In this document: positions 40,316 to 48,890 of the stretch, one piece after another
Numbering within the stretch: the first letter of the stretch is position 1
How the letters are laid out: each line of letters starts with the position of its first letter
Assembly: GCA_012839205.1 (NCBI GenBank)
Contig: DUNT01000092.1
Span: forward strand, 1 to 58,428
Origin: Clostridiaceae bacterium
GTDB lineage: Bacteria; Bacillota; Clostridia; DSM-8532
Direction of reading: 5' to 3'
DNA: 58,428 bases
Notes under the pieces: generated by a model
Told to the model about the DNA's origin: nothing
The model's database searches: none
Seen by the model: the letters and a program-made list of their open reading frames with translations, nothing else
Position numbers and translations under genes: made by a program

Positions 40316-41136
40316 CGTATCCCTATATTATTTGGATGGCTATTTTTATTGTTGTACCATTGATTTTGATTCTTTTCTACAGTTTTACTGAAGGAGACAT
40401 TCATAATCTGAAGGATTTGAAGTTTTCAGTAAGTAGCTATAAGAAAGTGCTTGAACCTATCTATCTGAAAGTAATAGGAAACTCTTTCGTTTTGGCCGGC
40501 ATTTCAACATTAATATGTCTTATTATCGGATACCCGGTAGCTATGATTATTGCGAATACTGATGTTAAGCATAGAAATCTGTTATTGATGCTGTTTTTGG
40601 TACCAATTTGGATGAATTTTTTACTCAGAACCTATGCCTGGATGTCGCTGCTCTCGCCAAATGGACTCATTAACAGATTATTGTTGTGGTTAGGCTTGCC
40701 AAAAATTGAAATAATGCCCGGAAAGACAGCTGTTCTTCTTGGCATGGTATATAATTTTCTTCCTTTTATGGTTCTACCCATTTATACAGTCTTAAGCAAG
40801 ATTGACAAGCATGTAATAGAAGCAGCAAATGATCTGGGGGGCAACAGCGTTATAACATTTATTAGGGTTATTCTGCCTTTAAGCGTACCGGGAATTGTCT
40901 CTGGTATAACTATGGTTTTTTTACCTGCAGTAAGCACCTTTGTAATTTCAGGTCTATTGGGAGGCGGAAAAACTCCTTTAATAGGCGACTTAATAGAGCA
41001 GCAGTTCCTTTCGTCCCGTGATTGGCATTTCGGTTCTTCATTGTCGATAATTTTAATGATTATGATTTTGATTTCAATGGCCGTAATGTCACGTATTGAC
41101 AAAAGCCCGCCTGAGGAAGAGAGGAGGAAAATATAA
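40288..41136 (+). CDS. potB: Spermidine/putrescine ABC transporter permease
   Basis: 282 residues, six membrane helices. The cytoplasmic coupling motif is [20 protein letters not shown] (EAA...G). [19 protein letters not shown] is a typical PotB block. It forms the heterodimeric channel with PotC. ATG lies 13 bases after GGGGAGATG within potA. The stop codon overlaps the potC start (TAATG). Confidence 0.94.
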   Translation: MQQRGRGRIAYPYIIWMAIFIVVPLILILFYSFTEGDIHNLKDLKFSVSSYKKVLEPIYLKVIGNSFVLAGISTLICLIIGYPVAMIIANTDVKHRNLLLMLFLVPIWMNFLLRTYAWMSLLSPNGLINRLLLWLGLPKIEIMPGKTAVLLGMVYNFLPFMVLPIYTVLSKIDKHVIEAANDLGGNSVITFIRVILPLSVPGIVSGITMVFLPAVSTFVISGLLGGGKTPLIGDLIEQQFLSSRDWHFGSSLSIILMIMILISMAVMSRIDKSPPEEERRKI

Positions 41137-41915
41137 TGCAGAAAGCAGTAAAAAGAATATATATGAGTATAGTTTTCCTGTTTCTCTATGCTCCTATTAT
41201 AGTGTTAATTGTATTTTCGTTTAATAAATCAAAATCGCGGGGACAATGGGGCGGTTTTACCTTTGATTGGTACTTTGATCTTTTTAAAGACAGGCAGATT
41301 CGTGAAGCGCTTTATTTTACACTGCTTATTGCTGTAATATCCACCCTGGTTTCCACCATTGTCGGCACTATTGCCGCACTGGGCATCAGTAATATGAGCA
41401 AAATTGGGCGGACTGTTGTGCTTAATATTAACAATCTTCCTGTATTAAATCCGGATATTGTAACAGGTGTTGCTCTTATGACCCTGTTTATTTCCACCCG
41501 TATTGAGCTTGGGTTTGTAACAATGCTTATAGCACATATTGTCTTTAGTATTCCCTATGTAATCCTGGCCGTACTGCCAAAGATAAGACAGATGAATAAA
41601 CATACGGCCGAGGCTGCACTGGATTTAGGTGCAACTCCTGCCTATGCTATGAGAAAGGTTATTATTCCAGAGATTATGCCCGGCATCATAAGCGGAGCCT
41701 TAATTGCCTTTACCTTATCAATAGACGATTTTGTTATCAGCTTTTTTACTGCCGGTACATCGGTAACAAACTTATCAATACTGGTTTACTCAATGGCCAG
41801 AAGAGGTGTTAAGCCTACTATTAATGCTTTGAGCACATTAATGTTTACAACAGTGCTTATTCTGATGCTAATAATTAATAAGAAAACGGATAAAGGAGAA
41901 GATATTATAATATGA
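41136..41915 (+). CDS. potC: Spermidine/putrescine ABC transporter permease
   Basis: 259 residues, six membrane helices. The coupling loop is EAALDLGATPAYAMRKVIIP. Conserved start region YAPIIVLIVFSFNKSKS and FTLSIDDFVISFF are PotC/PotI hallmarks. It overlaps potB by one base and potD by four (ATGA), showing a stoichiometric operon. Confidence 0.94.
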   Translation: MQKAVKRIYMSIVFLFLYAPIIVLIVFSFNKSKSRGQWGGFTFDWYFDLFKDRQIREALYFTLLIAVISTLVSTIVGTIAALGISNMSKIGRTVVLNINNLPVLNPDIVTGVALMTLFISTRIELGFVTMLIAHIVFSIPYVILAVLPKIRQMNKHTAEAALDLGATPAYAMRKVIIPEIMPGIISGALIAFTLSIDDFVISFFTAGTSVTNLSILVYSMARRGVKPTINALSTLMFTTVLILMLIINKKTDKGEDIII

Positions 41916-42964
41916 AAAAACATTTACTTTTATTTGTAGTTTTATCTTTAATTCTAGTTACTGTACTACCGCTTTCGGGGTGCGGCTCCGGGGTTACCAT
42001 AAATGTTTTTAATTGGGCTGAGTATATTGACGAATCGTTAATTGATGAGTTTGAAAAACAAACCGGAATTAAGGTAAATTATAAAACCTATGCAACAAAT
42101 GAAGAACTCCTTGCCAAGATGGAAGCCGGCGGAAGCAGTTATGATGTGGTTTTCCCATCTGATTACGCCGTATCTGAAATGATAAAGAAAGGCATGCTTC
42201 TGGAACTAGATTTTAACAATATACCTAATTACAAATATATTGACGAAAAACTTAAGAACACGGGTTATGATCCAGAAAATAAATACTCAATACCCTACTT
42301 CTGGGGTACCATTGGTATACTGTATAATACCGATATGGTGGATGACCCGATAGACAGCTGGGATATTCTGTGGAATCCCAAATATAAGGGTCAAATCCTC
42401 ATGAAAAAAGATGTACGTGATAGTCTGGGAGTTGCGCTTAAGAAATTGGGCTACTCAATGAACAGTACCAACGACGACGAGCTGGAAGAGGCAAAGGCAC
42501 TTCTCTTGGAACAAAAGCCCCTTGTTAATGGTTACTATGGAGATGAAATAAGAGATCTTATTGCCAACGGAGATGCGGCAATGGGACTGACCTATTCTGG
42601 TGATGCGATGGAACTTTACTGGGATGATTTTGAAAATGTTTCTTTTGCTATTCCCAAGGAAGGGACCAATATATGGTACGACTGCATGGTTATACCTGCC
42701 AGCAGCAAATATAAGAAAGAAGCCGAGATGTTTATAAATTTTATGCTTGACCCCGATATTTCATACAGAAATTCAGAGGCCATTGGATATCCATCTCCCA
42801 ACACAGAATCATTACACCGCCTGCAGGAGAAATACCCTGAGGTGTTTGAATTGCCAGCCTTCTGGCCTGATGATGAAATTCTAAAGTTGAGTGAAGTGTA
42901 TGTAGACTTAGGGGAGTATAAAGTTAAATACAATGAAATCCTAACCCAGGTTCTTGTTGATTAA
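41912..42964 (+). CDS. potD: Spermidine/putrescine-binding lipoprotein
   Basis: 350 residues. Lipoprotein signal peptide with lipobox LPLSGCGSG (Cys near residue 24), then the PotD fold: INVFNWAEYIDESLIDEFEKQTG, YDVVFPSDYAVSEM, VPYFWG-type IPYFWGTIGILYNTD and AAMGLTYSGDAMEL. In the family Trp and Asp residues of these loops hold the polyamine amines. It delivers ligand to PotBC. Its stop lies one base before the ATG of the decarboxylase gene. Confidence 0.95.
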   Translation: MKKHLLLFVVLSLILVTVLPLSGCGSGVTINVFNWAEYIDESLIDEFEKQTGIKVNYKTYATNEELLAKMEAGGSSYDVVFPSDYAVSEMIKKGMLLELDFNNIPNYKYIDEKLKNTGYDPENKYSIPYFWGTIGILYNTDMVDDPIDSWDILWNPKYKGQILMKKDVRDSLGVALKKLGYSMNSTNDDELEEAKALLLEQKPLVNGYYGDEIRDLIANGDAAMGLTYSGDAMELYWDDFENVSFAIPKEGTNIWYDCMVIPASSKYKKEAEMFINFMLDPDISYRNSEAIGYPSPNTESLHRLQEKYPEVFELPAFWPDDEILKLSEVYVDLGEYKVKYNEILTQVLVD

Positions 42965-42965
42965 A

Positions 42966-44396
42966 ATGAACGCAAAGAAAAGAATTCCGATCTACAGGAT
43001 GCTAAAAGAATATGAAATGAAAGAGCCTTTGCCTTTTCACATGCCTGGTCACATCCTTGGCAGAGGTTTACATGAAGAGCTAAAGTTTGCAGGCAGTCTG
43101 GACATTACCGAGATTCCGGGTTCCGATTGCCTGCACGAACCTGTGGGAGTGATAAAAGAAGCGCAAGACTATGCAGCTTCATGTTTTGGTGCTGACTATT
43201 CTTTATTTTTGGTCAACGGCTCAACCTCCGGAATTCATGCCATGATTCAGGCTGCTGTTAAACCCGGAGGAAAGCTGATTCTTGGACGTGATTCTCATAT
43301 TTCGGCAATAAATGCATTGGCTCAGATTAACGCTGAGCCTGTCTTTGTTTTCCCGGAAATGGATGAAAAAAACCAAATACCTCTTGGGGTAACTGCCGAA
43401 AGTCTGGAAAAAGCCATAAAGGAAAATCCTGATGCACAAGCCATCTTAATAACCAGACCGGGCTATTATGGAACTACCACTCAATTAAGTAAGATTTCAA
43501 AACTGGCAAAGGTTTATAAAATGCCCCTCCTGGTGGATGAAGCCCATGGAGCTCATTTCTGTTTTCATGAGGATTTTCCCAAACCGGCAATAACTCTTGG
43601 AGCCGATCTATGTGTTCAAAGCCTGCATAAAACCCTGCCGGCATTGACTCAGACTGCAATTCTTCATGGAAACAGCAAAGGCTTGATAGATAAAAGCATT
43701 GTAAAGAAAACAGTATCCATGGTTCAGACCACAAGCCCTTCCTATCTGTTAATGGCTTCTATTGATATGGCAAGAAACATAATGGAGAATAAAGGACGGG
43801 AATTATACGAAGAATTAAAACAAAATATTTCCAATTTTATAATTAAGCTTAATAAAAACACTTGCATCAGGAGAGTTGCCTATGAATACAGCAAATTTGA
43901 AAGTGATTTTTCCAGGCTTGTTTTAAGTTTTAAATCAACAGGTTTAAGCGGATTTGACGCAGAAAGAATATTGAGGGTGCAATTTGGTATTGTAGCCGAA
44001 ATGGCCGATTTAAATAATATTGTTTTAATAGCAACTCCCTTTCATATCTCTGAAGATTTTGATAAACTATTAATGGCATTAAAAAATATCTCTGAAAGAT
44101 TCTGTGCATGTAGTGCAAAAGCAGATTTACCCCGTTGGCCGCAGAATTTACCCCCCCGTATTCTACCCCTGCGGAAAGCATTATATGAAAAAACTGAGGG
44201 AATACCCTATAAAGATGCAGAAGGTAAAGTTTGCGGAGTATGTATTACCCCGTACCCACCGGGAATACCGCTGGTTACCCCTGGCGAGATAATAAACAGG
44301 GAAGTTATTGATTATGTAGATATATTAATAAGGGAAAACTTTCCGGTACATGGAATTAATAACCGAAAGATAAAAGTTTTGAAAGCACATAATTAG
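42966..44396 (+). CDS. Orn/Lys/Arg decarboxylase family (YaaO/SpeA-like)
   Basis: 476 residues from ATG 42966, a PLP enzyme of fold type I. PFHMPGHILG is the family's opening, VNGSTSGIHAMI the phosphate site, LLVDEAHGAHF the cofactor Asp, and LCVQSLHKTLPALTQ the Schiff-base lysine. The C-terminal domain ends with ITPYPPGIPLVTPGE. It lacks the N-terminal wing domain of the large inducible enzymes and matches the 480-residue Bacillus group that includes arginine decarboxylase (agmatine formation). Lysine or ornithine cannot be excluded. It is coupled to potD and precedes tmk, as yaaO does in Bacillus. No good ribosome site is seen; coupling probably replaces it. Confidence 0.9.
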   Translation: MNAKKRIPIYRMLKEYEMKEPLPFHMPGHILGRGLHEELKFAGSLDITEIPGSDCLHEPVGVIKEAQDYAASCFGADYSLFLVNGSTSGIHAMIQAAVKPGGKLILGRDSHISAINALAQINAEPVFVFPEMDEKNQIPLGVTAESLEKAIKENPDAQAILITRPGYYGTTTQLSKISKLAKVYKMPLLVDEAHGAHFCFHEDFPKPAITLGADLCVQSLHKTLPALTQTAILHGNSKGLIDKSIVKKTVSMVQTTSPSYLLMASIDMARNIMENKGRELYEELKQNISNFIIKLNKNTCIRRVAYEYSKFESDFSRLVLSFKSTGLSGFDAERILRVQFGIVAEMADLNNIVLIATPFHISEDFDKLLMALKNISERFCACSAKADLPRWPQNLPPRILPLRKALYEKTEGIPYKDAEGKVCGVCITPYPPGIPLVTPGEIINREVIDYVDILIRENFPVHGINNRKIKVLKAHN

Positions 44397-44415
44397 CTTA
44401 TCAGGAGGAATGACT

Positions 44416-45093
44416 TTGAAAGGTAAACTCATTATAATAGAAGGAGTAGATTCCAGCGGAAAAGCCACGCATGCCAATATGCTTTACAAGCGTCTGCTGG
44501 ACGAGAATAAAAAGGTCAAGAAAGTTGAGTTTCCTAATTATAGCAGCGAATCGTCAGCATTAGTAAAGATGTATCTTAATGGTGATTTTGGGGACAAGCC
44601 TGAGGATGTCAATCCATATGCAGCATCAGTTTTTTTTGCTATTGACCGTTTTGCTTCCTATAAGACAATATGGAAAGATTTTTATGAGAACGGTGGTATA
44701 GTAGTAAGTGACAGATATACGATGTCCAATATGATACATCAGGCTGCAAAAATTAAAGATACTGACGAAAAAAAAGTTTTTTTGGATTGGCTTTGGGATC
44801 TGGAATTTATTAAACTTGGAATACCTGTTCCGGATTGCGTTATTTTTTTGGATATGCCTCCTGAACATGCCATAAGTCTTATGGAAAACAGAAAAAATAA
44901 GATTACCGGTTTAAACGAGAAGGATATCCATGAAAACAATAAAGAATATTTGTTTGAATCATATAATAACGCATGCGATATAGCTAAAATATATGGCTGG
45001 AATCATATTTGCTGTGCCAGGGACGGAAAGATAAGAAATATTGCTGACATCCATAACGACATCTATTCTATTGTTAAACAAGTGATATTATAG
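44416..45093 (+). CDS. tmk: Thymidylate kinase
   Basis: 225 residues. Walker A IIIEGVDSSGKATHANML, the DRY-type VVSDRYTMSNM, and VIFLDMPPEHAISLM. It phosphorylates dTMP to dTDP. The variant with D-S-S-G-K-A-T and a long lid belongs to a clostridial subgroup, so specificity could extend to other deoxynucleotides. Start choice: ATG 44410 is one base from the AGGAGG box; TTG 44416 has a 7-base spacing, giving MKGKLIIIEG. The gene lies in the conserved order decarboxylase-tmk-yaaR-holB. Confidence 0.9.
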   Translation: MKGKLIIIEGVDSSGKATHANMLYKRLLDENKKVKKVEFPNYSSESSALVKMYLNGDFGDKPEDVNPYAASVFFAIDRFASYKTIWKDFYENGGIVVSDRYTMSNMIHQAAKIKDTDEKKVFLDWLWDLEFIKLGIPVPDCVIFLDMPPEHAISLMENRKNKITGLNEKDIHENNKEYLFESYNNACDIAKIYGWNHICCARDGKIRNIADIHNDIYSIVKQVIL

Positions 45094-45110
45094 AACGGAG
45101 GTTTTAACTG

Positions 45111-45572
45111 ATGGCATTAAAAATTGACCGAAGTCCTGAAAGAAAACCACAGAGTTTAACCAGTAGAATAGACAGGGACTACAAAAAAGTCAACGATAAG
45201 AGTGAGACACATTTTAGCTCACATATGGATCATCAGTTTTCTGAAAGTCAGGATGAAGAGCTTAAAAAGAAAGCGTTGGAAATTGAAAAGCAAGGTAAAC
45301 GTTTGGCATCCCATATAGATGTATCGGAATTGAAAGCATATAAGAAACTGGTTATGGAGTTTTTGAATGAGGCAGTCAGAGGCTCATCGCGTTTTTCCAA
45401 GGACAGTTTTTTAGACAGAAGAGGAAGGCATAGAGTTTTCGCAACTATTAAAATTATAAATGATAAACTGGAGCAACTTACCAGAGAAGTTATTAATTCA
45501 GAAAAGGATAATCTTGCCATACTTGGACGTATTGAAGATATAAGAGGGTTGATATTGGATCTTGTGCTTTAA
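45111..45572 (+). CDS. yaaR: YaaR family protein (DUF327)
   Basis: 153 residues, soluble, helical and highly charged. EKQGKRLASHIDVSELKAYK, LVMEFLNEAVRGSSRF and RGRHRVFATIKIINDKLEQL are the DUF327 core. Function unknown. It is conserved between tmk and holB across Firmicutes. In Bacillus yaaQ (the cyclic-di-AMP receptor DarA) sits just before it; here tmk is followed directly, with a 17-base gap, by yaaR. AACGGAGG lies before the ATG. Confidence 0.88.
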   Translation: MALKIDRSPERKPQSLTSRIDRDYKKVNDKSETHFSSHMDHQFSESQDEELKKKALEIEKQGKRLASHIDVSELKAYKKLVMEFLNEAVRGSSRFSKDSFLDRRGRHRVFATIKIINDKLEQLTREVINSEKDNLAILGRIEDIRGLILDLVL

Positions 45573-45592
45573 ATATACATTGGAGGCAACCG

Positions 45593-46540
45593 ATGGATTA
45601 TATTGGTCAGACTGAGATTATTGATGAATTCAGAAAAGGAATCAGGCATGACTCTCTCGGTCATGCTTTTGTGTTAACAGGTGAAAAGGGTATAGGTAAA
45701 AAAACTCTTGCCCATTATATTGCAAAAGCTTTGCTGTGCACAGAAAAAGAAAGTGTTCGCCTTCCATGCGGCTGTTGCAGGGCATGCAAAAGCTTTGATG
45801 AATATGTAAATCCTAATCTTATGGTTATTCGCAGTGAAACTAAGAATATAGTGATTAAACAAATAAGGGATCTTATCGATGATATAGGGATTCGACCGCT
45901 TCAGGGCCGTAAGGTATATGTTATCGAGGATGCTGAAAGAATGACGGTTCAAGCTCAAAACTGTCTGTTAAAAACATTGGAGGAGCCGCCAGACTATGCA
46001 ATTATAATTCTTACCACTTCCAATTATGAATCTCTGCTGTTGACAATAAGATCAAGAGTTGTGCGTAAGCAGCTTAAGCCCAGCACCATCAACGAATTGA
46101 AACTTATTGCACAAAAAAAAGGAATAGACACAAATGGTAAGGAGTATCTTCTTGCCCTCAGCCGGGGTATCCCCGGGATAGCTTTTCAGCTTATGGCAGA
46201 TAAAGATTTTGAGAAAAACAGGGAAGAAACATTGAACTTTATATTCGATGAGAACATAAGTACAAAACTCTATTATAATCAGTATCTTTCAAAGAACAGA
46301 AACGCCTTTGCTGTTTGTACCGATATATTAGAATCGGTTTACCGGGATGCGCTATTAGTAAAGTGTTCTTTGGAGGATGGGTTGATTAATTCAGACAAAA
46401 AGGATAATATAATGAAGTACGCAAAAATGCATAGTACCATTGATATAACCGAGAAGATTTCAAGGATAGAAAAGGTACGAAATAACATGAAACGTAATAT
46501 GAATTACCAGCTTGCTGTTGATTATATTACAATGTTGTAG
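45593..46540 (+). CDS. holB: DNA polymerase III subunit delta'
   Basis: 315 residues. AAA+ clamp-loader subunit: VLTGEKGIGKKTLAHYIAKA is a P-loop, CGCCRACKSFDEYVNPN the zinc knuckle region, and NCLLKTLEEPPDYAIIILTT the sensor region. The P-loop has the GKK sequence in place of GKT/S, typical of the non-hydrolysing delta' subunit. It opens the sliding clamp in the replisome. TTGGAGG lies 8 bases from the ATG. A weak hairpin follows at 46599. Confidence 0.92.
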   Translation: MDYIGQTEIIDEFRKGIRHDSLGHAFVLTGEKGIGKKTLAHYIAKALLCTEKESVRLPCGCCRACKSFDEYVNPNLMVIRSETKNIVIKQIRDLIDDIGIRPLQGRKVYVIEDAERMTVQAQNCLLKTLEEPPDYAIIILTTSNYESLLLTIRSRVVRKQLKPSTINELKLIAQKKGIDTNGKEYLLALSRGIPGIAFQLMADKDFEKNREETLNFIFDENISTKLYYNQYLSKNRNAFAVCTDILESVYRDALLVKCSLEDGLINSDKKDNIMKYAKMHSTIDITEKISRIEKVRNNMKRNMNYQLAVDYITML

Positions 46541-46598
46541 TCATGCATAGCTTTTAACAGTATAAGCATGTATAAACTTTGCAAATAGTTGTTTTAAC

Positions 46599-46624
46599 AT
46601 CCGGCTCTACCCGGATTTATAAAA
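46599..46624 (+). terminator. Weak hairpin between holB and ricT
   Basis: ATCCGG (46599-46604) and CCGGAT (46611-46616) form a perfect 6-bp stem with loop CTCTAC, followed by TTATAAAATTTATTTT. The tail is T-rich but interrupted, so it may only attenuate read-through. Confidence 0.45.
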
Positions 46625-46665
46625 TTTATTTTATATGACTCCAAAGAAAGGAATGGTCATAATTA

Positions 46666-47538
46666 ATGATAAATGTTGTGGGGGTTCGATTTAGAACCGC
46701 AGGAAAGATATATTATTTTGATCCTTGTGATCTGGATCTGAAAATAGGTGATAAGGTAATTGTAGAAACAGCCAGGGGGATTGAATGCGGAACAATCGTC
46801 GTAGCTAATCAGGAAGTTGTTGATGAGGAAGTCGTGGCACCTTTAAAAAATGTTATCAGGAGGGCTGATGATGAAGACTTAAAACAAGTAGAAGAAAACA
46901 AGAAAAAAGAAGTCGAAGCCTTCAGCATCTGCCTTGAGAAGATTAAAAAGCACGGGCTTGAAATGAAACTAATAGACGTAGAATATACTTTTGACAATAA
47001 TAAAGTATTGTTCTATTTTACAGCTGATGGCCGTGTTGATTTCAGAGAGCTGGTGAAGGATTTAGCATCAATATTCCGTACCAGAATTGAGCTTCGACAA
47101 ATAGGTGTCAGAGATGAAGCAAAAATGGTTGGGGGACTAGGTGCTTGCGGTAGAGCCTTATGCTGCAGCTCCCATCTGGCAGAATTTCATCCGGTTTCCA
47201 TAAAAATGGCTAAGGAACAATCCCTGTCCTTAAATCCGTCAAAGATTTCAGGTACATGTGGCAGGCTTATGTGTTGTTTAAAATACGAACAGGATACTTA
47301 TGAATATCTGCTTAAAAAAGCACCCAAGAATGATGCCATTGTAGAAACACCAATTGGCCAGGGCGTTGTTGTACAAGTAAACTTATTAAAGGGAATGGTT
47401 AAGGTTAAACTTGATAATGAACAGATTACAGATATAGTAGATTTTTCAGTAAATGATATCAGGGTAGTTAAGGATGCGGAAAAGAAATTTGATCTGGAAG
47501 ACCAGGTATTGGAAGAATTAAAGATTCTGGAAGACTGA
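46666..47538 (+). CDS. ricT: PSP1/RicT (YaaT) family regulatory iron-sulfur protein
   Basis: 290 residues. The PSP1 domain (about 60-145) is followed by the cysteine cluster LGACGRALCCSSHL and GTCGRLMCCLKYEQDTYEYL. In Bacillus RicT, cysteines of this region with partners RicA and RicF bind Fe-S clusters, and the complex stimulates RNase Y processing and affects sporulation, competence and biofilm. Length and motifs are standard. The AAAGGAATGG upstream gives a long spacing (about 16 bases) to the ATG, so the start is a little uncertain. yabA, its usual neighbour, is missing. Confidence 0.93.
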   Translation: MINVVGVRFRTAGKIYYFDPCDLDLKIGDKVIVETARGIECGTIVVANQEVVDEEVVAPLKNVIRRADDEDLKQVEENKKKEVEAFSICLEKIKKHGLEMKLIDVEYTFDNNKVLFYFTADGRVDFRELVKDLASIFRTRIELRQIGVRDEAKMVGGLGACGRALCCSSHLAEFHPVSIKMAKEQSLSLNPSKISGTCGRLMCCLKYEQDTYEYLLKKAPKNDAIVETPIGQGVVVQVNLLKGMVKVKLDNEQITDIVDFSVNDIRVVKDAEKKFDLEDQVLEELKILED

Positions 47539-47664
47539 TGCTTTAAATCTCATGATTTAAAAATAAATTCAAAAATCTAGTCATGATATTGACATAGGAG
47601 ATTTAATAGTATAGGATTATTTTGTACAATGTATACATTTATATATTTTCTTGGAGGTGTCAGC

Positions 47665-47835
47665 ATGGCATACATTATTAATGATGATTGCATCAGTTGC
47701 GGTGCATGTGAGCCTGAGTGCCCAGTAAGCTGTATATCAGAGGGCGAAGATAAATACATAATTGATGGGGAAGCTTGCATTGATTGTGGATCATGTGCAA
47801 GTGTCTGTCCTGTAGATGCTCCGCAGCCGGAGTAA
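47665..47835 (+). CDS. 2[4Fe-4S] ferredoxin
   Basis: 56 residues, the classic clostridial ferredoxin. [15 protein letters not shown] and [16 protein letters not shown] contain the eight cysteines for two 4Fe-4S clusters. It carries low-potential electrons, for instance from 2-oxoacid oxidoreductases such as the Kor enzyme encoded later. Start ATG 47665 after TTGGAGGTGTCAGC. A longer in-frame ATG at 47629 precedes the ribosome site. A strong terminator follows at 47858, so it is monocistronic and probably highly expressed. Confidence 0.95.
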   Translation: MAYIINDDCISCGACEPECPVSCISEGEDKYIIDGEACIDCGSCASVCPVDAPQPE

Positions 47836-47857
47836 GAAAGACAGAATTTATTTAAAG

Positions 47858-47886
47858 GAGTCAAGCCTTGTGTTTGACTCTTTTTC
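47858..47886 (+). terminator. Terminator of the ferredoxin gene
   Basis: GAGTCAA (47858-47864) pairs perfectly with TTGACTC (47874-47880), followed directly by TTTTTC. Confidence 0.85.
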
Positions 47887-47892
47887 ATACTT

Positions 47893-48073
47893 AGAAGTGA
47901 GAGATGAGAAGTGAATAGTGAGAAGTGAGTAGTGAGAGGTGAGTAGTGAGAGGTGAGAAGTGAGAGGTGAGAAGTGAGAGGTGAGAAGTGAGAGATGAGA
48001 TGTGAGAGGTGAGAGGTGAGAAGTGAGAGGTGAGAGGTGAGAAGTGAGAGATGAGATGTGAGAGGTGAGAAGT
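47893..48073. repeat. Heptameric microsatellite, about 26 units of GTGAGAR
   Basis: 181 bases composed almost only of A, G and T on this strand: repeated 7-mers GTGAGAA, GTGAGAG, GTGAGTA and GATGAGA, with a higher-order 14- and 21-base periodicity (GAGAAGTGAGAGGT units). No C occurs in the array. It lies between the ferredoxin terminator and the leader of trmN6 and does not encode a protein in a convincing frame. Strong purine bias could favour triplex or slippage. Confidence 0.9.
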
Positions 48074-48134
48074 TTATTCTGAGGGCAAAACCTTAAGGAT
48101 CTTAATAAAATAAATAGATACCAGGAGAACCTGT

Positions 48135-48878
48135 ATGGACTTTATACTTTTACCTGATGAAACCTTGGAGGATTTACAGATCAAAGGACTCTTTATTATT
48201 CAAAAGAAGGATTCGTTTCGTTTTGGAATGGATGCTGTTTTATTATCTGGTTTTGTTAAGGCCAGGGCACATCAAAAGGTGCTTGATTTAGGAACAGGTA
48301 CAGGAATATTACCTGTACTTATTAGTGCAAAAACAGATGCTAAAAGCATTACAGGTCTGGAAATACAGCCTGACATAGCTGATATGGCGCAAAGAAGCAT
48401 TGACGGTAACAATCTTAATCATAAGATATCAATAGTAAAAGGTGATATAAAAGAAGCAGTATCTATCTTTGGGGCAGCTGCTTATGATATAGTAGTTACA
48501 AACCCACCCTATACAAAGGCAGGCAGCGGCAGGATTAATAATAATGACAGTAAAGCTATTGCCAAACATGAAATATACTGCAAACTTACAGATGTCTTAA
48601 AAGCCAGCTTTGCTGTACTTAAGCCTAAAGGCGAGTTTTTCATGGTACATCGTCCGGAAAGGCTCACAGATATACTTGCTGGAATGAGAAATGTCAGAAT
48701 TGAACCGAAAATACTAAGAATGGTATGCCCATATCAGGGCAAGGCTCCGTCTCTTATACTTATTAAAGGAATAAAAAACGGAAACCCAGGCTTAAAGGTT
48801 TTGTCTGATTTGATTATATACAATGAATCCGGAGAGTATACAAAAGAAGCCCGTATTCAATATTCCATGGATTTGTGA
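48135..48878 (+). CDS. trmN6: tRNA1(Val) (adenine37-N6)-methyltransferase-like
   Basis: 247 residues, class I SAM methyltransferase. [27 protein letters not shown] is the family start, [17 protein letters not shown] the SAM-binding motif I, and [13 protein letters not shown] the NPPY catalytic motif for N6-adenine. It is the yabB gene of the Bacillus yaaT-yabA-yabB order. CAGGAG is 8 bases before the ATG. The fumarase-type gene follows after 12 bases, so the two are likely co-transcribed despite unrelated functions. Confidence 0.9.
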   Translation: MDFILLPDETLEDLQIKGLFIIQKKDSFRFGMDAVLLSGFVKARAHQKVLDLGTGTGILPVLISAKTDAKSITGLEIQPDIADMAQRSIDGNNLNHKISIVKGDIKEAVSIFGAAAYDIVVTNPPYTKAGSGRINNNDSKAIAKHEIYCKLTDVLKASFAVLKPKGEFFMVHRPERLTDILAGMRNVRIEPKILRMVCPYQGKAPSLILIKGIKNGNPGLKVLSDLIIYNESGEYTKEARIQYSMDL

Positions 48879-48890
48879 GGTTAGTGACAG

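Noticed and set aside
47893-48073. Possible CRISPR array
   Set aside because: Repeated units are 7 bases long and contiguous; there are no 20-40-bp spacers and no cas genes. It is a microsatellite.
48135-48878. DNA adenine methyltransferase of a restriction system
   Set aside because: The NPPY motif is shared, but the start motif, length and synteny with ricT match the tRNA1(Val) methyltransferase family, and no restriction gene is nearby.
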